Made by a program: the position numbers and the translations under genes. Below, piece by piece: positions 37,777-46,917 of a stretch of 64,000 nt of DNA (its first letter is position 1; each line of letters opens with the position of its first letter). Source of the stretch: Cryobacterium glucosi (GTDB taxonomy: Bacteria; Actinomycetota; Actinomycetes; Actinomycetales; Microbacteriaceae); NCBI RefSeq assembly GCF_004402235.1, contig NZ_SOFS01000032.1, forward strand, positions 368 through 64,367. Reading direction: 5' to 3'. Below the pieces are notes generated by a model that worked only from the letters and a program-made list of their open reading frames with translations, had not been told where the DNA came from and did no database searches.

Positions 37777-39196
37777 GTGGGTCATGCTCGGCGTCGGCAT
37801 CATCCTGACCATCGGCACCGGCCTCTTCGTCGCGAGCGAGTTCTCCCTCGTGAATCTCGAGCGCAGCGACCTCGAGGCCAGGCAGGCCCGCGGAGAGACG
37901 CGGCTCGCGAAGACCATCGCGGCCCTGAAGATCACCTCGACGCATCTCTCGAGCGCCCAGCTCGGCATCACCCTGACCACGCTCCTCACCGGCTACGCTC
38001 TCGAGCCCGCGATCAGCAGCCTGCTCGCGCCGCCGCTGCTGGCTGCGGGGTTCCCGAAACTCGTCGTGCCCGTCGTCGCCTCGACGGCCGCGATCGTGAT
38101 CGCGACCCTCGCCTCGATGATCATCGGCGAGCTGGTGCCGAAGAACTTCGCCCTCGCCCTGCCGATCAAGACCGCGAAGCTCGTGATCCCGTTCCAGACC
38201 CTGTTCACGACCGTGTTCCGCCCGGCCGTGACCGTGCTCAACGGCAGCGCGAACGCCGTGCTCCGGTCGATCGGGATCGAACCCAAGGAAGAGCTGTCCG
38301 GAGCGCGCACCGCAGAGGAGCTCTCCTCGCTCGTGCGGCGTTCTGCCAGTGCCGGCCTGCTCGAGAAGGACACGGCGACGCTGCTGCACCGCACCCTGCT
38401 CTTCTCCGGCCACACCGCCGCCGACGTCATGACGCCCCGCCCGCGCGTCGCGAGCATCCAGCGCAACGCCTCCGCCCAGGCCGTGATCGACCTCACCCGC
38501 CAAACCGGGTATTCGCGGTTCCCCGTCGTCGACGAGGGCGTCGACGACGTCGTCGGCATCGTGCACGTGAAGCAGGCCGTCGCCGTGCCGCGGCACCGCC
38601 GGGCGGATGTCCCGGTGTCCGCACTCCAGTCCGAGGCCGTTCGCGTGCCGGAGACCATGAAACTCGACGGCCTCCTCGTCGAACTCCGCGGCCGCGGCTA
38701 CCAGATGGCCGTCGTCGTCGACGAATACGGCGGAACCGCCGGTGTCGCGACCCTCGAGGACCTCGTCGAGGAACTGGTCGGCGAGGTCGCCGACGAGCAC
38801 GACCGCACCAGGGCGGGGGTCGTGCGTTCGCCGGACTCCCTGACCTTCCCCGGGATGCTCCGCCCGGACGAACTCCTCGAACGCACCGGCGTCGTGGTTC
38901 CTGAGGACGGCCCGTACGAGACGGTCGCGGGTTTCGTGATGAGCGAGCTCGGCCGTTTGCCCGTCGTCGGCGACGTCGTCGGCATCGCAACGGGAGAGCT
39001 CTCGGTCGAACGTCTCGACGGTCGCCGGATCGACCGCATCCGCTTCACGCCCACGTCGGAGCCGGAACCGGAGACCGAGTCCGAGCCGGGGACCACGGTC
39101 GCGGTCGCACCCGTACCGCTGGCGACGCCGGCGACGGCACCCTCTGCGCCCACCCGACCCACCGCGGCGAAGCCGAAGGAGCGCCGTCATGAGTGA
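37769..39196 (+). CDS. HlyC/CorC (CNNM) family divalent-cation transporter, long form
   Basis: 475 aa. The N-terminal CNNM membrane domain (about 1-150) has the family motif GELVPKNFALALP. It is followed by a CBS pair (about 215-340, beginning VMTPRPRVASI) and a CorC_HlyC domain (about 350-430). A Pro/Glu-rich tail of about 45 residues ends the protein. Family members such as MpfA and YhdP export Mg2+ or confer Mg2+ resistance; the ion here is inferred. Overlaps the leader ORF and, at the 3' end, the second corC-like gene by 8 bp. Confidence 0.9.
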   Translation: MFEWVMLGVGIILTIGTGLFVASEFSLVNLERSDLEARQARGETRLAKTIAALKITSTHLSSAQLGITLTTLLTGYALEPAISSLLAPPLLAAGFPKLVVPVVASTAAIVIATLASMIIGELVPKNFALALPIKTAKLVIPFQTLFTTVFRPAVTVLNGSANAVLRSIGIEPKEELSGARTAEELSSLVRRSASAGLLEKDTATLLHRTLLFSGHTAADVMTPRPRVASIQRNASAQAVIDLTRQTGYSRFPVVDEGVDDVVGIVHVKQAVAVPRHRRADVPVSALQSEAVRVPETMKLDGLLVELRGRGYQMAVVVDEYGGTAGVATLEDLVEELVGEVADEHDRTRAGVVRSPDSLTFPGMLRPDELLERTGVVVPEDGPYETVAGFVMSELGRLPVVGDVVGIATGELSVERLDGRRIDRIRFTPTSEPEPETESEPGTTVAVAPVPLATPATAPSAPTRPTAAKPKERRHE

Positions 39197-40271
39197 CTGG
39201 GCAGGAATCGTCTGGCTGTTCGTGCTGCTCGCCGGAAATGCCTTCTTCGTGGCCGCCGAGTTCGCGGTCATCTCCGCGAGGCGCTCCCAGATCGAGCCGC
39301 TCGCAGCCGCCGGCCGGATGGGCGCCCGGACGGCGCTCTACGCGATGGAGCACGCGACGCTCATGCTCGCGACGACCCAGCTCGGCATCACGGTGTGCTC
39401 GCTGCTGATCCTGAACGTTTCTGAGCCGGCGATCCACCACCTGCTCGAGGCGCCGCTCGCCCTGACCGGGCTGCCGGACGAGGCGCTCACCGCGATCGCG
39501 TTCATCGTGACGCTTCTGCTCGTCTCCTACCTGCACGTCGTGTTCGGCGAGATGGTGCCGAAGAACCTGTCGTTCTCGATCCCCGACAAGGCCGTGCTCG
39601 TGCTCGCGCCTCCGCTCGTGTTCTTCGGACGCCTCGTCAAGCCCCTGATCGTGGCGCTCAACTCGACTGCCAACGGTGTCCTGAGGCTGTTCCGGGTCGA
39701 GCCCAAGCACGAGGCGAACAGCACGTACACGCTCGAGGAGGTCGCGACGATCGTGTCGGAGTCGACCAGGGAGGGCGTGCTCCGCGACGGAACCGGTGCG
39801 CTCAGCGCTACGTTCGAGTTCACCACCCGCAAGGTGCGCGACGTCGCGGTCCCGCTCGCGGACCTGATCAGCCTGCCGGAGTCCGCAAGCCCGGCCGACG
39901 TGGAGAAGGCCGTCACCAAGCACGGTTTCTCGCGCTACGTGCTCGTGACCGCCGAAGGGGAGCCGACCGGCTACGTGCACCTCAAGGACGTAATCGACCT
40001 CGACGGCGACGCGGGAATCCCCGTCACGGGCAGCACCGCCGGGAACGGCCTCGGCAGCTACGCCGATCCCATCCCGGCCAAGCGCATCCGCCAGCTCGTG
40101 TCGATCTACGAAGGCACCGACCTCGAGGACGCGCTCGCGACCATGCGCCGCTCCGGGGCACATCTCGCCCGCTCGTTCACCGCAGTCGGGGCGACGACGG
40201 GGGTGCTCTTCCTCGAGGACATCATCGAAGAGCTCGTCGGCGAAGTGCAGGACGCGACCCGGCGTCTCTGA
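39189..40271 (+). CDS. HlyC/CorC (CNNM) family transporter, short form
   Basis: 360 aa paralogue of the preceding gene. The CNNM domain has GEMVPKNLSFSIP, and the CBS pair spans about 215-340 and ends EDIIEELVGEVQD. It lacks the C-terminal CorC_HlyC domain of its neighbour, so the two may form a heteromer (inference). Start ATG 39189 overlaps the previous gene by 8 bp; the two are co-transcribed behind the attenuator-like leader. Confidence 0.9.
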   Translation: MSDWAGIVWLFVLLAGNAFFVAAEFAVISARRSQIEPLAAAGRMGARTALYAMEHATLMLATTQLGITVCSLLILNVSEPAIHHLLEAPLALTGLPDEALTAIAFIVTLLLVSYLHVVFGEMVPKNLSFSIPDKAVLVLAPPLVFFGRLVKPLIVALNSTANGVLRLFRVEPKHEANSTYTLEEVATIVSESTREGVLRDGTGALSATFEFTTRKVRDVAVPLADLISLPESASPADVEKAVTKHGFSRYVLVTAEGEPTGYVHLKDVIDLDGDAGIPVTGSTAGNGLGSYADPIPAKRIRQLVSIYEGTDLEDALATMRRSGAHLARSFTAVGATTGVLFLEDIIEELVGEVQDATRRL

Positions 40272-40275
40272 GCGG

Positions 40276-40326
40276 CGTCGAGGTACCGGGTCCGACGGAC
40301 GCTGCGGGCAGGCCGGGACCTCGACG
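40276..40326 (+). terminator. Long inverted repeat after corC pair
   Basis: CGTCGAGGT (40276-40284) and ACCTCGACG (40318-40326), with partial pairing inside. Probable terminator. Confidence 0.45.
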
Positions 40327-40343
40327 GCGGGTGCTCGAGGGCG

Positions 40344-40349
40344 TAAAAT
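40344..40349 (+). promoter_or_regulatory. -10 box of VOC gene
   Basis: TAAAAT lies 28 nt before ATG 40378; a GTGAGG ribosome site lies between. Confidence 0.45.
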
Positions 40350-40377
40350 GTGCGCCGAAAGAAAGTGAGGCAGACTC

Positions 40378-40755
40378 ATGTTGAGCCAGTTGGAAGCTTA
40401 TTCGGTACTGCCGGCGAAGGACCTGAAGCGCGCGAGGGAGTTCTACCGGGACAAGCTCGGGCTCGAACCGGCGGAGGAGCACGAGCACGGGCTCGTCTAC
40501 CGCACGCCGTCCGGGGCCAGGGTGCAGGTCTACGAAACCGAGAACGCCGGCACGGCCAGGAACACCGCGCTCGGCTGGATGACAGACGACCTCGAGGCCG
40601 AAATGGCCGCGCTGCGCAGCCGCGGAGTTGTGTTCGAGGAGTACGACGTGCCGGGACTCAAGACCGAGAACGGCATCGCAACGGACTCCGAGGGCAAGGC
40701 TGCCTGGTTCCGGGATTCGGAAGGGAATTTCATCTGCGTGTCCCAGTCGGTGTGA
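40378..40755 (+). CDS. Small VOC family protein
   Basis: 125 aa single-domain vicinal-oxygen-chelate protein (two beta-alpha-beta-beta-beta modules). It starts YSVLPAKDLKRAREFYRDKL and ends WFRDSEGNFICVSQS, the usual metal-ligand Glu region. No substrate can be assigned; such proteins range from glyoxalases to resistance proteins. A 17-bp tandem duplication contains the stop codon and supplies the terminator arm. Confidence 0.85.
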   Translation: MLSQLEAYSVLPAKDLKRAREFYRDKLGLEPAEEHEHGLVYRTPSGARVQVYETENAGTARNTALGWMTDDLEAEMAALRSRGVVFEEYDVPGLKTENGIATDSEGKAAWFRDSEGNFICVSQSV

Positions 40756-40782
40756 ATGGCCAGACGGCGTGAAGGGCCAGAC
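40749..40782 (+). repeat. 17-bp tandem duplication at VOC stop codon
   Basis: GGTGTGAATGGCCAGAC and GGCGTGAAGGGCCAGAC differ at two bases; each contains TGA. Confidence 0.88.
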
Positions 40783-40799
40783 GCCCTGAGCGTCTGGCC
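40775..40799. terminator. Terminator after VOC gene
   Basis: GGCCAGACGC-CCTGA-GCGTCTGGCC, a perfect 10-bp stem between convergent genes. GGCCAGAC of the left arm also occurs in the other duplication copy, so two alternative stems are possible. Confidence 0.7.
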
Positions 40800-40826
40800 G
40801 GAGTGAGCGCCGGGTCGGTGGGGCGC

Positions 40827-41966
40827 TCAGGCCTCCGGCCAGCGGGCGCGCAGGTACTGCGGCGGCCAATAGTCGATCGTCGCCCCGAGTTCGTGGGCTG
40901 CCCGCAACGGGAAGTGCGGGTCGCGCAGGAGTTCCCTCGCGAGCATGACGGCGTCGGCCTGCCCGCTCGCGAGGATCTCCTCGGCCTGCGCCGGGGTCGT
41001 GATGAGTCCGACCGCGCTCACCGGGACATCCGCTTCGCCCTTCACGAAAGCGGCGAGCGGCACCTGGTAGCCGGGACTGAGCGGGATCTGCACGCCCGTG
41101 ACGTTGCCGCCGGAGGAGATGTCGAAGAAGTCGGCGCCCGCGGTGCGCGCCCAGCCGGCGACGATGGCGGTCTCCTCCGGGGTCCAGCCTCCCGGGGCCC
41201 AGTCGGTGGCCGAGAAACGCACGAAGAGCGGATGCGACTCGCCGACCGCCGCGCGGACGGCCGCGACGACCCGCAGCAGCAGCCTGGCGCGGTTCTCGAG
41301 GGAACCGCCGAACTCGTCGGTGCGGTCGTTGCTGAGCGGGGAGAGGAACTGGTGCAGCAGGTACCCGTGTGCCGCATGGATCTCGAGCACGTCGAAGCCG
41401 GCTTCGATGGCGCGGACGGCCGCGGCGGCGAAATCGTCGACGACCATGTCGATGCCGCGGGCGTCGAGGGCGACGGGAGCCGCGTAGCCGGGGAACGGGA
41501 TGGTCGACGCCGACAGCGTCGGCCAGCCGCCCTCCGCCGCGGGGACGGTGCCGTGCCGGACGGCGCCGTGGCTGTCGGTGCCCCAGGCCGGCCAGGTCGA
41601 TGCCTTGCGGCCGGCGTGCGCGAGCTGGATGCCGGCGCGTGCGCCCTGTCCGTGGATGAAGCGGACGATGCGGGCCCAGGCGTCGGCCTGCTCCGTGTTC
41701 CAGATGCCGGTGTCTCGGGCGGTGATGCGACCCTCCGGGCTCACCGCGCTCGCCTCGGCGATGACGAGGCCGGCCCCGCCCGCCGCGAGGCCGCCGAGGT
41801 GCACGAGGTGCCAGTCCTCCGGCACGCCGTCCTCTTTCAGGATCGAGTACTGGCACATCGGGGCGACCCAGAGCCGGTTACGCACGGTCAGGCCCCGGAC
41901 GGTCAGGGGGCGGAAGGCGAGGGGCTGGGCGGGCTGCTGGGCGGGGGTGGGCTGGGTCAGGGGCAC
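40827..41966 (-). CDS. NADH:flavin oxidoreductase, old yellow enzyme (YqjM-like)
   Basis: 379 aa FMN-dependent ene-reductase TIM barrel. Motifs: NRLWVAPMCQYS (Cys in the YqjM-type position), HGYLLHQFLSPLSNDRTDEFGG for substrate and FMN contacts, and ARELLRDPHFPLRAA near the end. Substrates are probably electrophilic enones. I chose GTG 41966 over a TTG at 41975 because TAGATT stands 7 nt upstream on the minus strand. Divergent from nnrD with overlapping promoters. Confidence 0.92.
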   Translation of the reverse strand: MPLTQPTPAQQPAQPLAFRPLTVRGLTVRNRLWVAPMCQYSILKEDGVPEDWHLVHLGGLAAGGAGLVIAEASAVSPEGRITARDTGIWNTEQADAWARIVRFIHGQGARAGIQLAHAGRKASTWPAWGTDSHGAVRHGTVPAAEGGWPTLSASTIPFPGYAAPVALDARGIDMVVDDFAAAAVRAIEAGFDVLEIHAAHGYLLHQFLSPLSNDRTDEFGGSLENRARLLLRVVAAVRAAVGESHPLFVRFSATDWAPGGWTPEETAIVAGWARTAGADFFDISSGGNVTGVQIPLSPGYQVPLAAFVKGEADVPVSAVGLITTPAQAEEILASGQADAVMLARELLRDPHFPLRAAHELGATIDYWPPQYLRARWPEA

Positions 41967-41973
41967 GCAAACC

Positions 41974-41983
41974 AATCTATCGT
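41974..41983. promoter_or_regulatory. Overlapping divergent leaderless -10 boxes
   Basis: Minus-strand TAGATT (41979-41974) is 7 nt before GTG 41966; plus-strand TATCGT (41978-41983) is 6 nt before ATG 41990. The boxes share 2 bp. Confidence 0.6.
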
Positions 41984-41989
41984 GGGGTC

Positions 41990-42859
41990 ATGAGTGGTTT
42001 CGCGGGATGGCAGGCCTGGGACGATGAGCGGGCGCGAGAGTGGATCGCCGTGCCAGGGGCATCCGCAGACAAGTACAGCAGGGGCGTTCTCGGCGTGCGC
42101 ACGGGCTCACGCGCCTACCCGGGCGCCGCCGTGCTCGGGGTCGAGGCGGCCATGCGCACGGGGCTCGGGATGGTGCGCTACCTCGGCCCGCGCCGGGCCA
42201 CGAGCCTCGTGCTGCAGCGCAGGCCCGAGATCGTCACAGCGCAGGGGCGGGTGCAGGCCTGGTTGCTCGGCTCCGGGATGGACGCCTCCGAGCGCTCGCC
42301 GGCGACGCTCGAGGCGCTCGAGGGCGCGTTCGCCGAGGGGGTTCCCGTCGTGTGCGACGCGGGCGCCCTCGACCTCGTCGGCAGTCACAGCGGCCCGACC
42401 GTGATCACCCCGCACTACCGGGAGCTCGCCGGGCTGCTCTCCGGCGCGGGCTCCTGCGCGGTCTCCGGGCGGCGTGTCGACGTGACGCCCGCGGACATCG
42501 CGGCGGACCCGGGGGAGTGGGCCGTGCGCGCCGCCGACCTGCTCGGCGTGTCCGTTTTGCTCAAGGGGGCTGTGACGTACGTCGCCTCGCCCGGCGGTGC
42601 CAGGCTCACGGTGACCGGTGCCCCGCCGTGGCTCGCGACGGCCGGCGCGGGGGACGTGCTCGGGGGCATCCTCGGCGCACTCTTCGCCACCCACGCCGCG
42701 GCGCTCGAAGCGGATGCCGAGGCCTGCGCCGTCCTCGCGGCGACCGCGGCGCTCGTGCACGGCCTCGCGGCGGCCCGGGCGTCCGCCGGCGGCCCGCTTG
42801 TGGCCCTCGATGTCGCCGAGGCCATCCCCGCGACGATCGCGGCCCTCCTCCGCCCCTGA
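41990..42859 (+). CDS. nnrD: ADP-dependent NAD(P)H-hydrate dehydratase
   Basis: 289 aa carbohydrate-kinase-like enzyme that repairs hydrated NAD(P)H using ADP. The family signatures KYSRGVLGVRTGSRAYPGAA near the N-terminus and ATAGAGDVLGGILGAL near the C-terminus are present. The NnrE epimerase domain often fused to it is absent and must be encoded elsewhere. Ends 11 bp from the convergent ABC ATPase gene. Confidence 0.92.
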   Translation: MSGFAGWQAWDDERAREWIAVPGASADKYSRGVLGVRTGSRAYPGAAVLGVEAAMRTGLGMVRYLGPRRATSLVLQRRPEIVTAQGRVQAWLLGSGMDASERSPATLEALEGAFAEGVPVVCDAGALDLVGSHSGPTVITPHYRELAGLLSGAGSCAVSGRRVDVTPADIAADPGEWAVRAADLLGVSVLLKGAVTYVASPGGARLTVTGAPPWLATAGAGDVLGGILGALFATHAAALEADAEACAVLAATAALVHGLAAARASAGGPLVALDVAEAIPATIAALLRP

Positions 42860-42870
42860 CCCGGACCGAA

Positions 42871-43629
42871 TCAGCGGCGCGGGATGCGGGCGAGGAAGGC
42901 GCGAGTGCGGGGCTCGCGCGGGGCGTCGAAGACCTGCTCCGGCGGCCCGAACTCGAGGACCCGGCCGGCGTCGATGAACGCGACCCGGTCGGCGACGTCC
43001 CGCGCGAAGCCCATCTCGTGGGTCGCCATCACGATCGTCGTTCCCGACTGCTTGAGCTGCCGCACGAGGTCGAGGACCTCGCCGACGAGCTCGGGATCGA
43101 GCGCGCTCGTCACCTCGTCGAGGAGGAGCAGTTCGGGGTTCGTCATGATCGACCGCACGATCGCGGCACGCTGCTGCTGGCCGCCGGACAGCCGGTCGGG
43201 GAAGTCGCGGGCCTTCGCGGACAGGCCGATCTGGTCGAGCAGCTCGAGGCCGCGCGCCTCGGCCGTGCGGCGCGGCACCCGGTGCACGATCCGGCTGGCG
43301 AGGGTGACGTTGTCGAGCACGCTCAGGTGCGGGAATAGGTTGAACTGCTGGAACACCACGCCGATCCTGGCGCGCACGGCGTCCCTGTTCGCGCGCGGGT
43401 CGCTGATGTCCCGGCCGGTGAGCCAGACCTGCCCGTCGTCGACGCGCTCGAGCAGGTTGATCACGCGGAGCAGGGTCGACTTGCCGGACCCGCTCGCCCC
43501 GATCAGTGCGACGACCTCGTGTTCGTGCACGACGAGGTCGATGCCGCGGAGCACGGGAACCGAGCCGAAGCTCTTGTAGACGTCGTCGACCCGGAGGACC
43601 GGAACGACGGCATCCGCTGCCTCGCTCAT
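42871..43629 (-). CDS. Amino-acid ABC transporter ATP-binding protein
   Basis: 252 aa polar-amino-acid-type (GlnQ-like) ATPase. Walker A GASGSGKST, Q-loop FQQFNLF, signature LSGGQQQR, Walker B LLLLDEVTSALD and switch H in MATHEMGFA. I chose ATG 43629, overlapping the permease stop (ATGA). Last gene of the minus-strand operon SBP-permease-ATPase. Confidence 0.94.
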   Translation of the reverse strand: MSEAADAVVPVLRVDDVYKSFGSVPVLRGIDLVVHEHEVVALIGASGSGKSTLLRVINLLERVDDGQVWLTGRDISDPRANRDAVRARIGVVFQQFNLFPHLSVLDNVTLASRIVHRVPRRTAEARGLELLDQIGLSAKARDFPDRLSGGQQQRAAIVRSIMTNPELLLLDEVTSALDPELVGEVLDLVRQLKQSGTTIVMATHEMGFARDVADRVAFIDAGRVLEFGPPEQVFDAPREPRTRAFLARIPRR

Positions 43630-44540
43630 ACGACCCCACCGACCTGCTCGCGGCGGCGCATCCGGGCGGACAGCCAGTCCGTGAGGCGGATCATCGGCAG
43701 GGCGAGCAGCACGAAAAGCAGCCCGGCGAGCACGTACGGCGTGAAGTTGAAGCTCGCCGCCGTCTCGATCTGGGCGGCCCTGACCGCGTCGACGGCGCCG
43801 AGCACGCTGATCAGGCCGACGTCCTTCTGCATCGCGACGAAGTCGTTCATCAAGGCCGGCGTCACCTTGCGGAGCGCTTGCGGCAGCACGATCGTGCGCA
43901 GGGTGCGGCCGTGGCTGAGGCCGAGCGAGCGACCGGCGAGCACCTGCGAGGGGTGAACCGCCTCGATCCCGGCGCGCCACACCTCGGCGACATAGGCCGA
44001 GTACGTCAGGACGAGTGCGATCGTGCCCCAGACATACGAGGGCAGCTTCGGGAACACCCCGAGGCCGGGCAGCCCGAAGCCGACGAGGTAGAGCACGATG
44101 ATGAGCGGCAACCCGCGGAACAGGTCGGTGTACCCGGCGGCGAGGGCGCGCAGCGGGAAGAAGACCGCGCCGCGCAGGGTGCGGAGTGTCGCGAGCAGCA
44201 GGCTCACGATCAGCACGCCGACGGCGGCGACGAGCAGCACGCGGATGTTGAGCAACAGTCCCTCGAACACGCGCGGCCAGGCCTTCACCGCGACGGCGGG
44301 GTCGAAGAAGGACTGCTGTACCCGGGTCCAGCCCGGCGTGTTGACCACGAACACCCAGATCACGATCGCGAAGAGGACCGTGCTCACCGCGCTCAGCAGC
44401 ACAGACCGGGCGGTCTGCGTGCGCCGGTACGCCCGGCGGCCGAGCTCGACCGCGCTCGACGGCCGCGTCGGCCGACCGGTGTCGGTGACCGTGTCGGTGA
44501 CCAGGTCGGGACCGACCACTGGACCTTCCTCCGGTGTCAC
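43626..44540 (-). CDS. Amino-acid ABC transporter permease
   Basis: 304 aa HisM/GlnP-type permease. A cytoplasmic N-terminus of about 45 residues precedes membrane segments at about 46-66, 98-122, 140-175, 190-205 and 262-285. The EAA loop reads VLAGRSLGLSHGRTLRTIVL. GTG 44540 overlaps the SBP stop. Confidence 0.92.
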   Translation of the reverse strand: MTPEEGPVVGPDLVTDTVTDTGRPTRPSSAVELGRRAYRRTQTARSVLLSAVSTVLFAIVIWVFVVNTPGWTRVQQSFFDPAVAVKAWPRVFEGLLLNIRVLLVAAVGVLIVSLLLATLRTLRGAVFFPLRALAAGYTDLFRGLPLIIVLYLVGFGLPGLGVFPKLPSYVWGTIALVLTYSAYVAEVWRAGIEAVHPSQVLAGRSLGLSHGRTLRTIVLPQALRKVTPALMNDFVAMQKDVGLISVLGAVDAVRAAQIETAASFNFTPYVLAGLLFVLLALPMIRLTDWLSARMRRREQVGGVV

Positions 44541-45469
44541 TTCAGGACGGGCGCGTCCGCGTTGCCGGCGAGCCAGGTATCGGCGAGGTTCGCGAGGGTT
44601 CCGTCCGCGCGCAGGGCGTCGACGGCGGCGCTCACGGCGGCGGTGAGTGGGCTGTCCTTGGCGAGGACGAGGCCGAATGCGTCGGTACCCGCCTGGGCGC
44701 CGGGCGTTGCGCCGGGGGTGGGGGTCTGGCTGCTCGACCCCGCTGCGGCATCGGGCAGCTGCCCGATGATCGTGCCGCCGTCGAGTTCGACCCCGGTGAG
44801 GTAGAACGCTGTCGGGAGGTCGACGACGATCGCGTCGACGGTGCCGTTCTGCAGTGCGAGCTTCGCGTCGTCGTTCGTGTTGAACGCCTGCACGCCCTGG
44901 GTCGGTGCGATCAGCTTCTCCGCTTCCGTGAAGCTCGTCGTGCCGGTCGCGGCCCCGATCAGGAGACCCTTGAGTCCGGCGAGCGAGGTCACGGCGGCCG
45001 CCGGAGAGGTGCTGACGGTGATCACGGCCTGGGTGGTCTCGTAGTACGGAGAGGAAAAGTCGACCTGCTGGGCGCGCTCGGCCGTGATCGAGAACTGCTG
45101 CAGGTTGAAGTCGAAGGCCTTCGGCCCCGGAGCGATCGCCTCGTCGAAGGTGCTCCGCACCCAGGTCACGTTCTCCTTCGCGAAGCCGAGCTTGCCGGCG
45201 ACGGCGTAGGCGACGGCGGCTTCGAAGCCCTTGCCGGATGCTGGTGAGTCGTCGATAACCCAGGGGAAGTACGCGGGTTCCCCGGTTCCGATCGTGAGCT
45301 TGCCCGGTGTGAGGTACGACGTGGGATCGGGGGAGCTCAGCGATTCCGCGTTCGTGGACGGGGCGCTGCCCTGGGTGGGGCTCGCTGCCGAACAGGCGCT
45401 CAACAGGAGCGCACCCGCCACGGAGAGGGCGAGCACAAAAATGTGACGGGACCTGCGGCGATTCACCAT
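44537..45469 (-). CDS. Amino-acid ABC transporter substrate-binding lipoprotein
   Basis: 310 aa SBP family 3 lipoprotein. Signal peptide with lipobox LLSAC (Cys26), then a binding domain with KGFEAAVAYAVAGKLG and VDFSSPYYETTQAVI. A low-complexity insert (SSSQTPTPGATPGAQAGTD) interrupts the second lobe. ATG 45469 is preceded by GAGGAG. First gene of the ABC operon; substrate unknown. Confidence 0.93.
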   Translation of the reverse strand: MVNRRRSRHIFVLALSVAGALLLSACSAASPTQGSAPSTNAESLSSPDPTSYLTPGKLTIGTGEPAYFPWVIDDSPASGKGFEAAVAYAVAGKLGFAKENVTWVRSTFDEAIAPGPKAFDFNLQQFSITAERAQQVDFSSPYYETTQAVITVSTSPAAAVTSLAGLKGLLIGAATGTTSFTEAEKLIAPTQGVQAFNTNDDAKLALQNGTVDAIVVDLPTAFYLTGVELDGGTIIGQLPDAAAGSSSQTPTPGATPGAQAGTDAFGLVLAKDSPLTAAVSAAVDALRADGTLANLADTWLAGNADAPVLK

Positions 45470-45574
45470 ATTGACCACTCCTCGAGATGACTGTCTCTGG
45501 CCATCATGACGCATGTTTTCGCGGTCGTCGGCACCCACCAGCGAATGTGACGGTCTCGTTAAGAACACCGGGGT

Positions 45575-46915
45575 GTGGGAAAGTGGAACGTGCCCGATTC
45601 CCTCCCCCCGAAACCACCGGTGCGGTTCGCGTCGGGGCCGAGCCTGCGCATCCTGCTCTGGGCCGGATTCATCGCTGTGCACGCCTGGCTCGTCTACATC
45701 TGCTTCGCCGCGATCGGCTGGCCGCTCGGCGATGTCGACGTCGTCTACCTCGGCTGGGCGACCGACGCCGCGAGCGGAGTGGCCCTCGTCGGCATCACCG
45801 CGCCCTTCGTCTACCCCCTGCTCGCCGTCGTGCCGATCTTCGCGGCCCTCGCCTTCGGCACCGCCTCGTACACGGCGACCTGGCTCGGCATCGTCACCCT
45901 CCTCAACGCGGTCGCATTCGCGGCCCTGACCGGCCGGCGCCGCGGGCCGCGCGCGCTCCTCGCCGCGGGCTGGTGGCTGGCCTTCCTCCTGCTGCTCGGT
46001 CCGATCGCGATCGCCAGGATCGACTCGATCACGGCCCCGCTCGTCATCCTCGCCGTTTTGTGGCTGCGGACCCGGCCGGTCTGGGGCACCGTGATCCTCA
46101 CGCTCGCGACGTGGGTGAAGATCTGGCCGATCGCTGTCATCGCGGCGCTTGTCATCGCATCGAAGCAACGGATGTGCGCCGGCTACGCCTTCCTCGCCAC
46201 GAGCGCCGTCATCGTGGTCACGGCGCTCAGCCTCGGCAGCGGCCTCCGCGTGTTCAGCTTCATCTCCGAGCAGGCCAACCGCGGCATCCAGATCGAGTCT
46301 CCCGTCGGCGCCATCTGGATGGTGCAGGCCGCGCTGCGGATCCCGGGCAGCTACATCTACTACGACCACGACATCCTCACCTTCCAGGTCGTCGGCCCAG
46401 GATCTTTCATCGCCGTCGCGCTCATGACGCCGGTCCTCGCGCTCTGCATCGCAGCGGTGCTGCTGATCGCGGTGCGGGCGACACGGGCAGGGGCGAGCTT
46501 CGAGAGGCTGTTCCCGCCGCTCGTCCTCGCGCTCGTCGTGACGCTGATGGCCGTCAACAAGGTCGGCTCTCCGCAGTTCGTGATCTGGCTCGCCGCGCCG
46601 ACCATCCTCGGCATCCTCCTGCGAGGGCGCGGCTGGCGTACCCCGACCATCCTCGTCACGGTCATCGCCGGGCTCACCCAGGTCGTCTACCCCTACCTGT
46701 ACGACTGGCTGCTCGTCGCCAACCCGCTGATGGTGCTCGCCCTCTCCATGCGCAACGTGCTCGAGTTCGTCGTGCTCGCCTGGGCCGTCCGCGAGGTGTG
46801 GACCCTCGGCAGCAGCTCCGCCCAGCACGGCAGCCGCCACGGGAACGGCAACGCCGCCCCGCACGACCCACCGGCGGCCGGCCTCGACCGCCCGATCCTC
46901 ATCCCCAGGGAGTAA
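45575..46915 (+). CDS. GT87-like polyprenyl-phosphate mannosyltransferase family membrane protein
   Basis: 446 aa with about ten hydrophobic segments. The acidic motif GDVDVVYLGW in the first extracytoplasmic loop and the WVKIWP motif later fit DUF2029/GT87 glycosyltransferases that use lipid-linked sugars. GTG 45575 is the working start; GTG 45590 is possible. The next gene begins 2 bp after the stop. Acceptor unknown. Confidence 0.72.
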   Translation: MGKWNVPDSLPPKPPVRFASGPSLRILLWAGFIAVHAWLVYICFAAIGWPLGDVDVVYLGWATDAASGVALVGITAPFVYPLLAVVPIFAALAFGTASYTATWLGIVTLLNAVAFAALTGRRRGPRALLAAGWWLAFLLLLGPIAIARIDSITAPLVILAVLWLRTRPVWGTVILTLATWVKIWPIAVIAALVIASKQRMCAGYAFLATSAVIVVTALSLGSGLRVFSFISEQANRGIQIESPVGAIWMVQAALRIPGSYIYYDHDILTFQVVGPGSFIAVALMTPVLALCIAAVLLIAVRATRAGASFERLFPPLVLALVVTLMAVNKVGSPQFVIWLAAPTILGILLRGRGWRTPTILVTVIAGLTQVVYPYLYDWLLVANPLMVLALSMRNVLEFVVLAWAVREVWTLGSSSAQHGSRHGNGNAAPHDPPAAGLDRPILIPRE

Positions 46916-46917
46916 TC

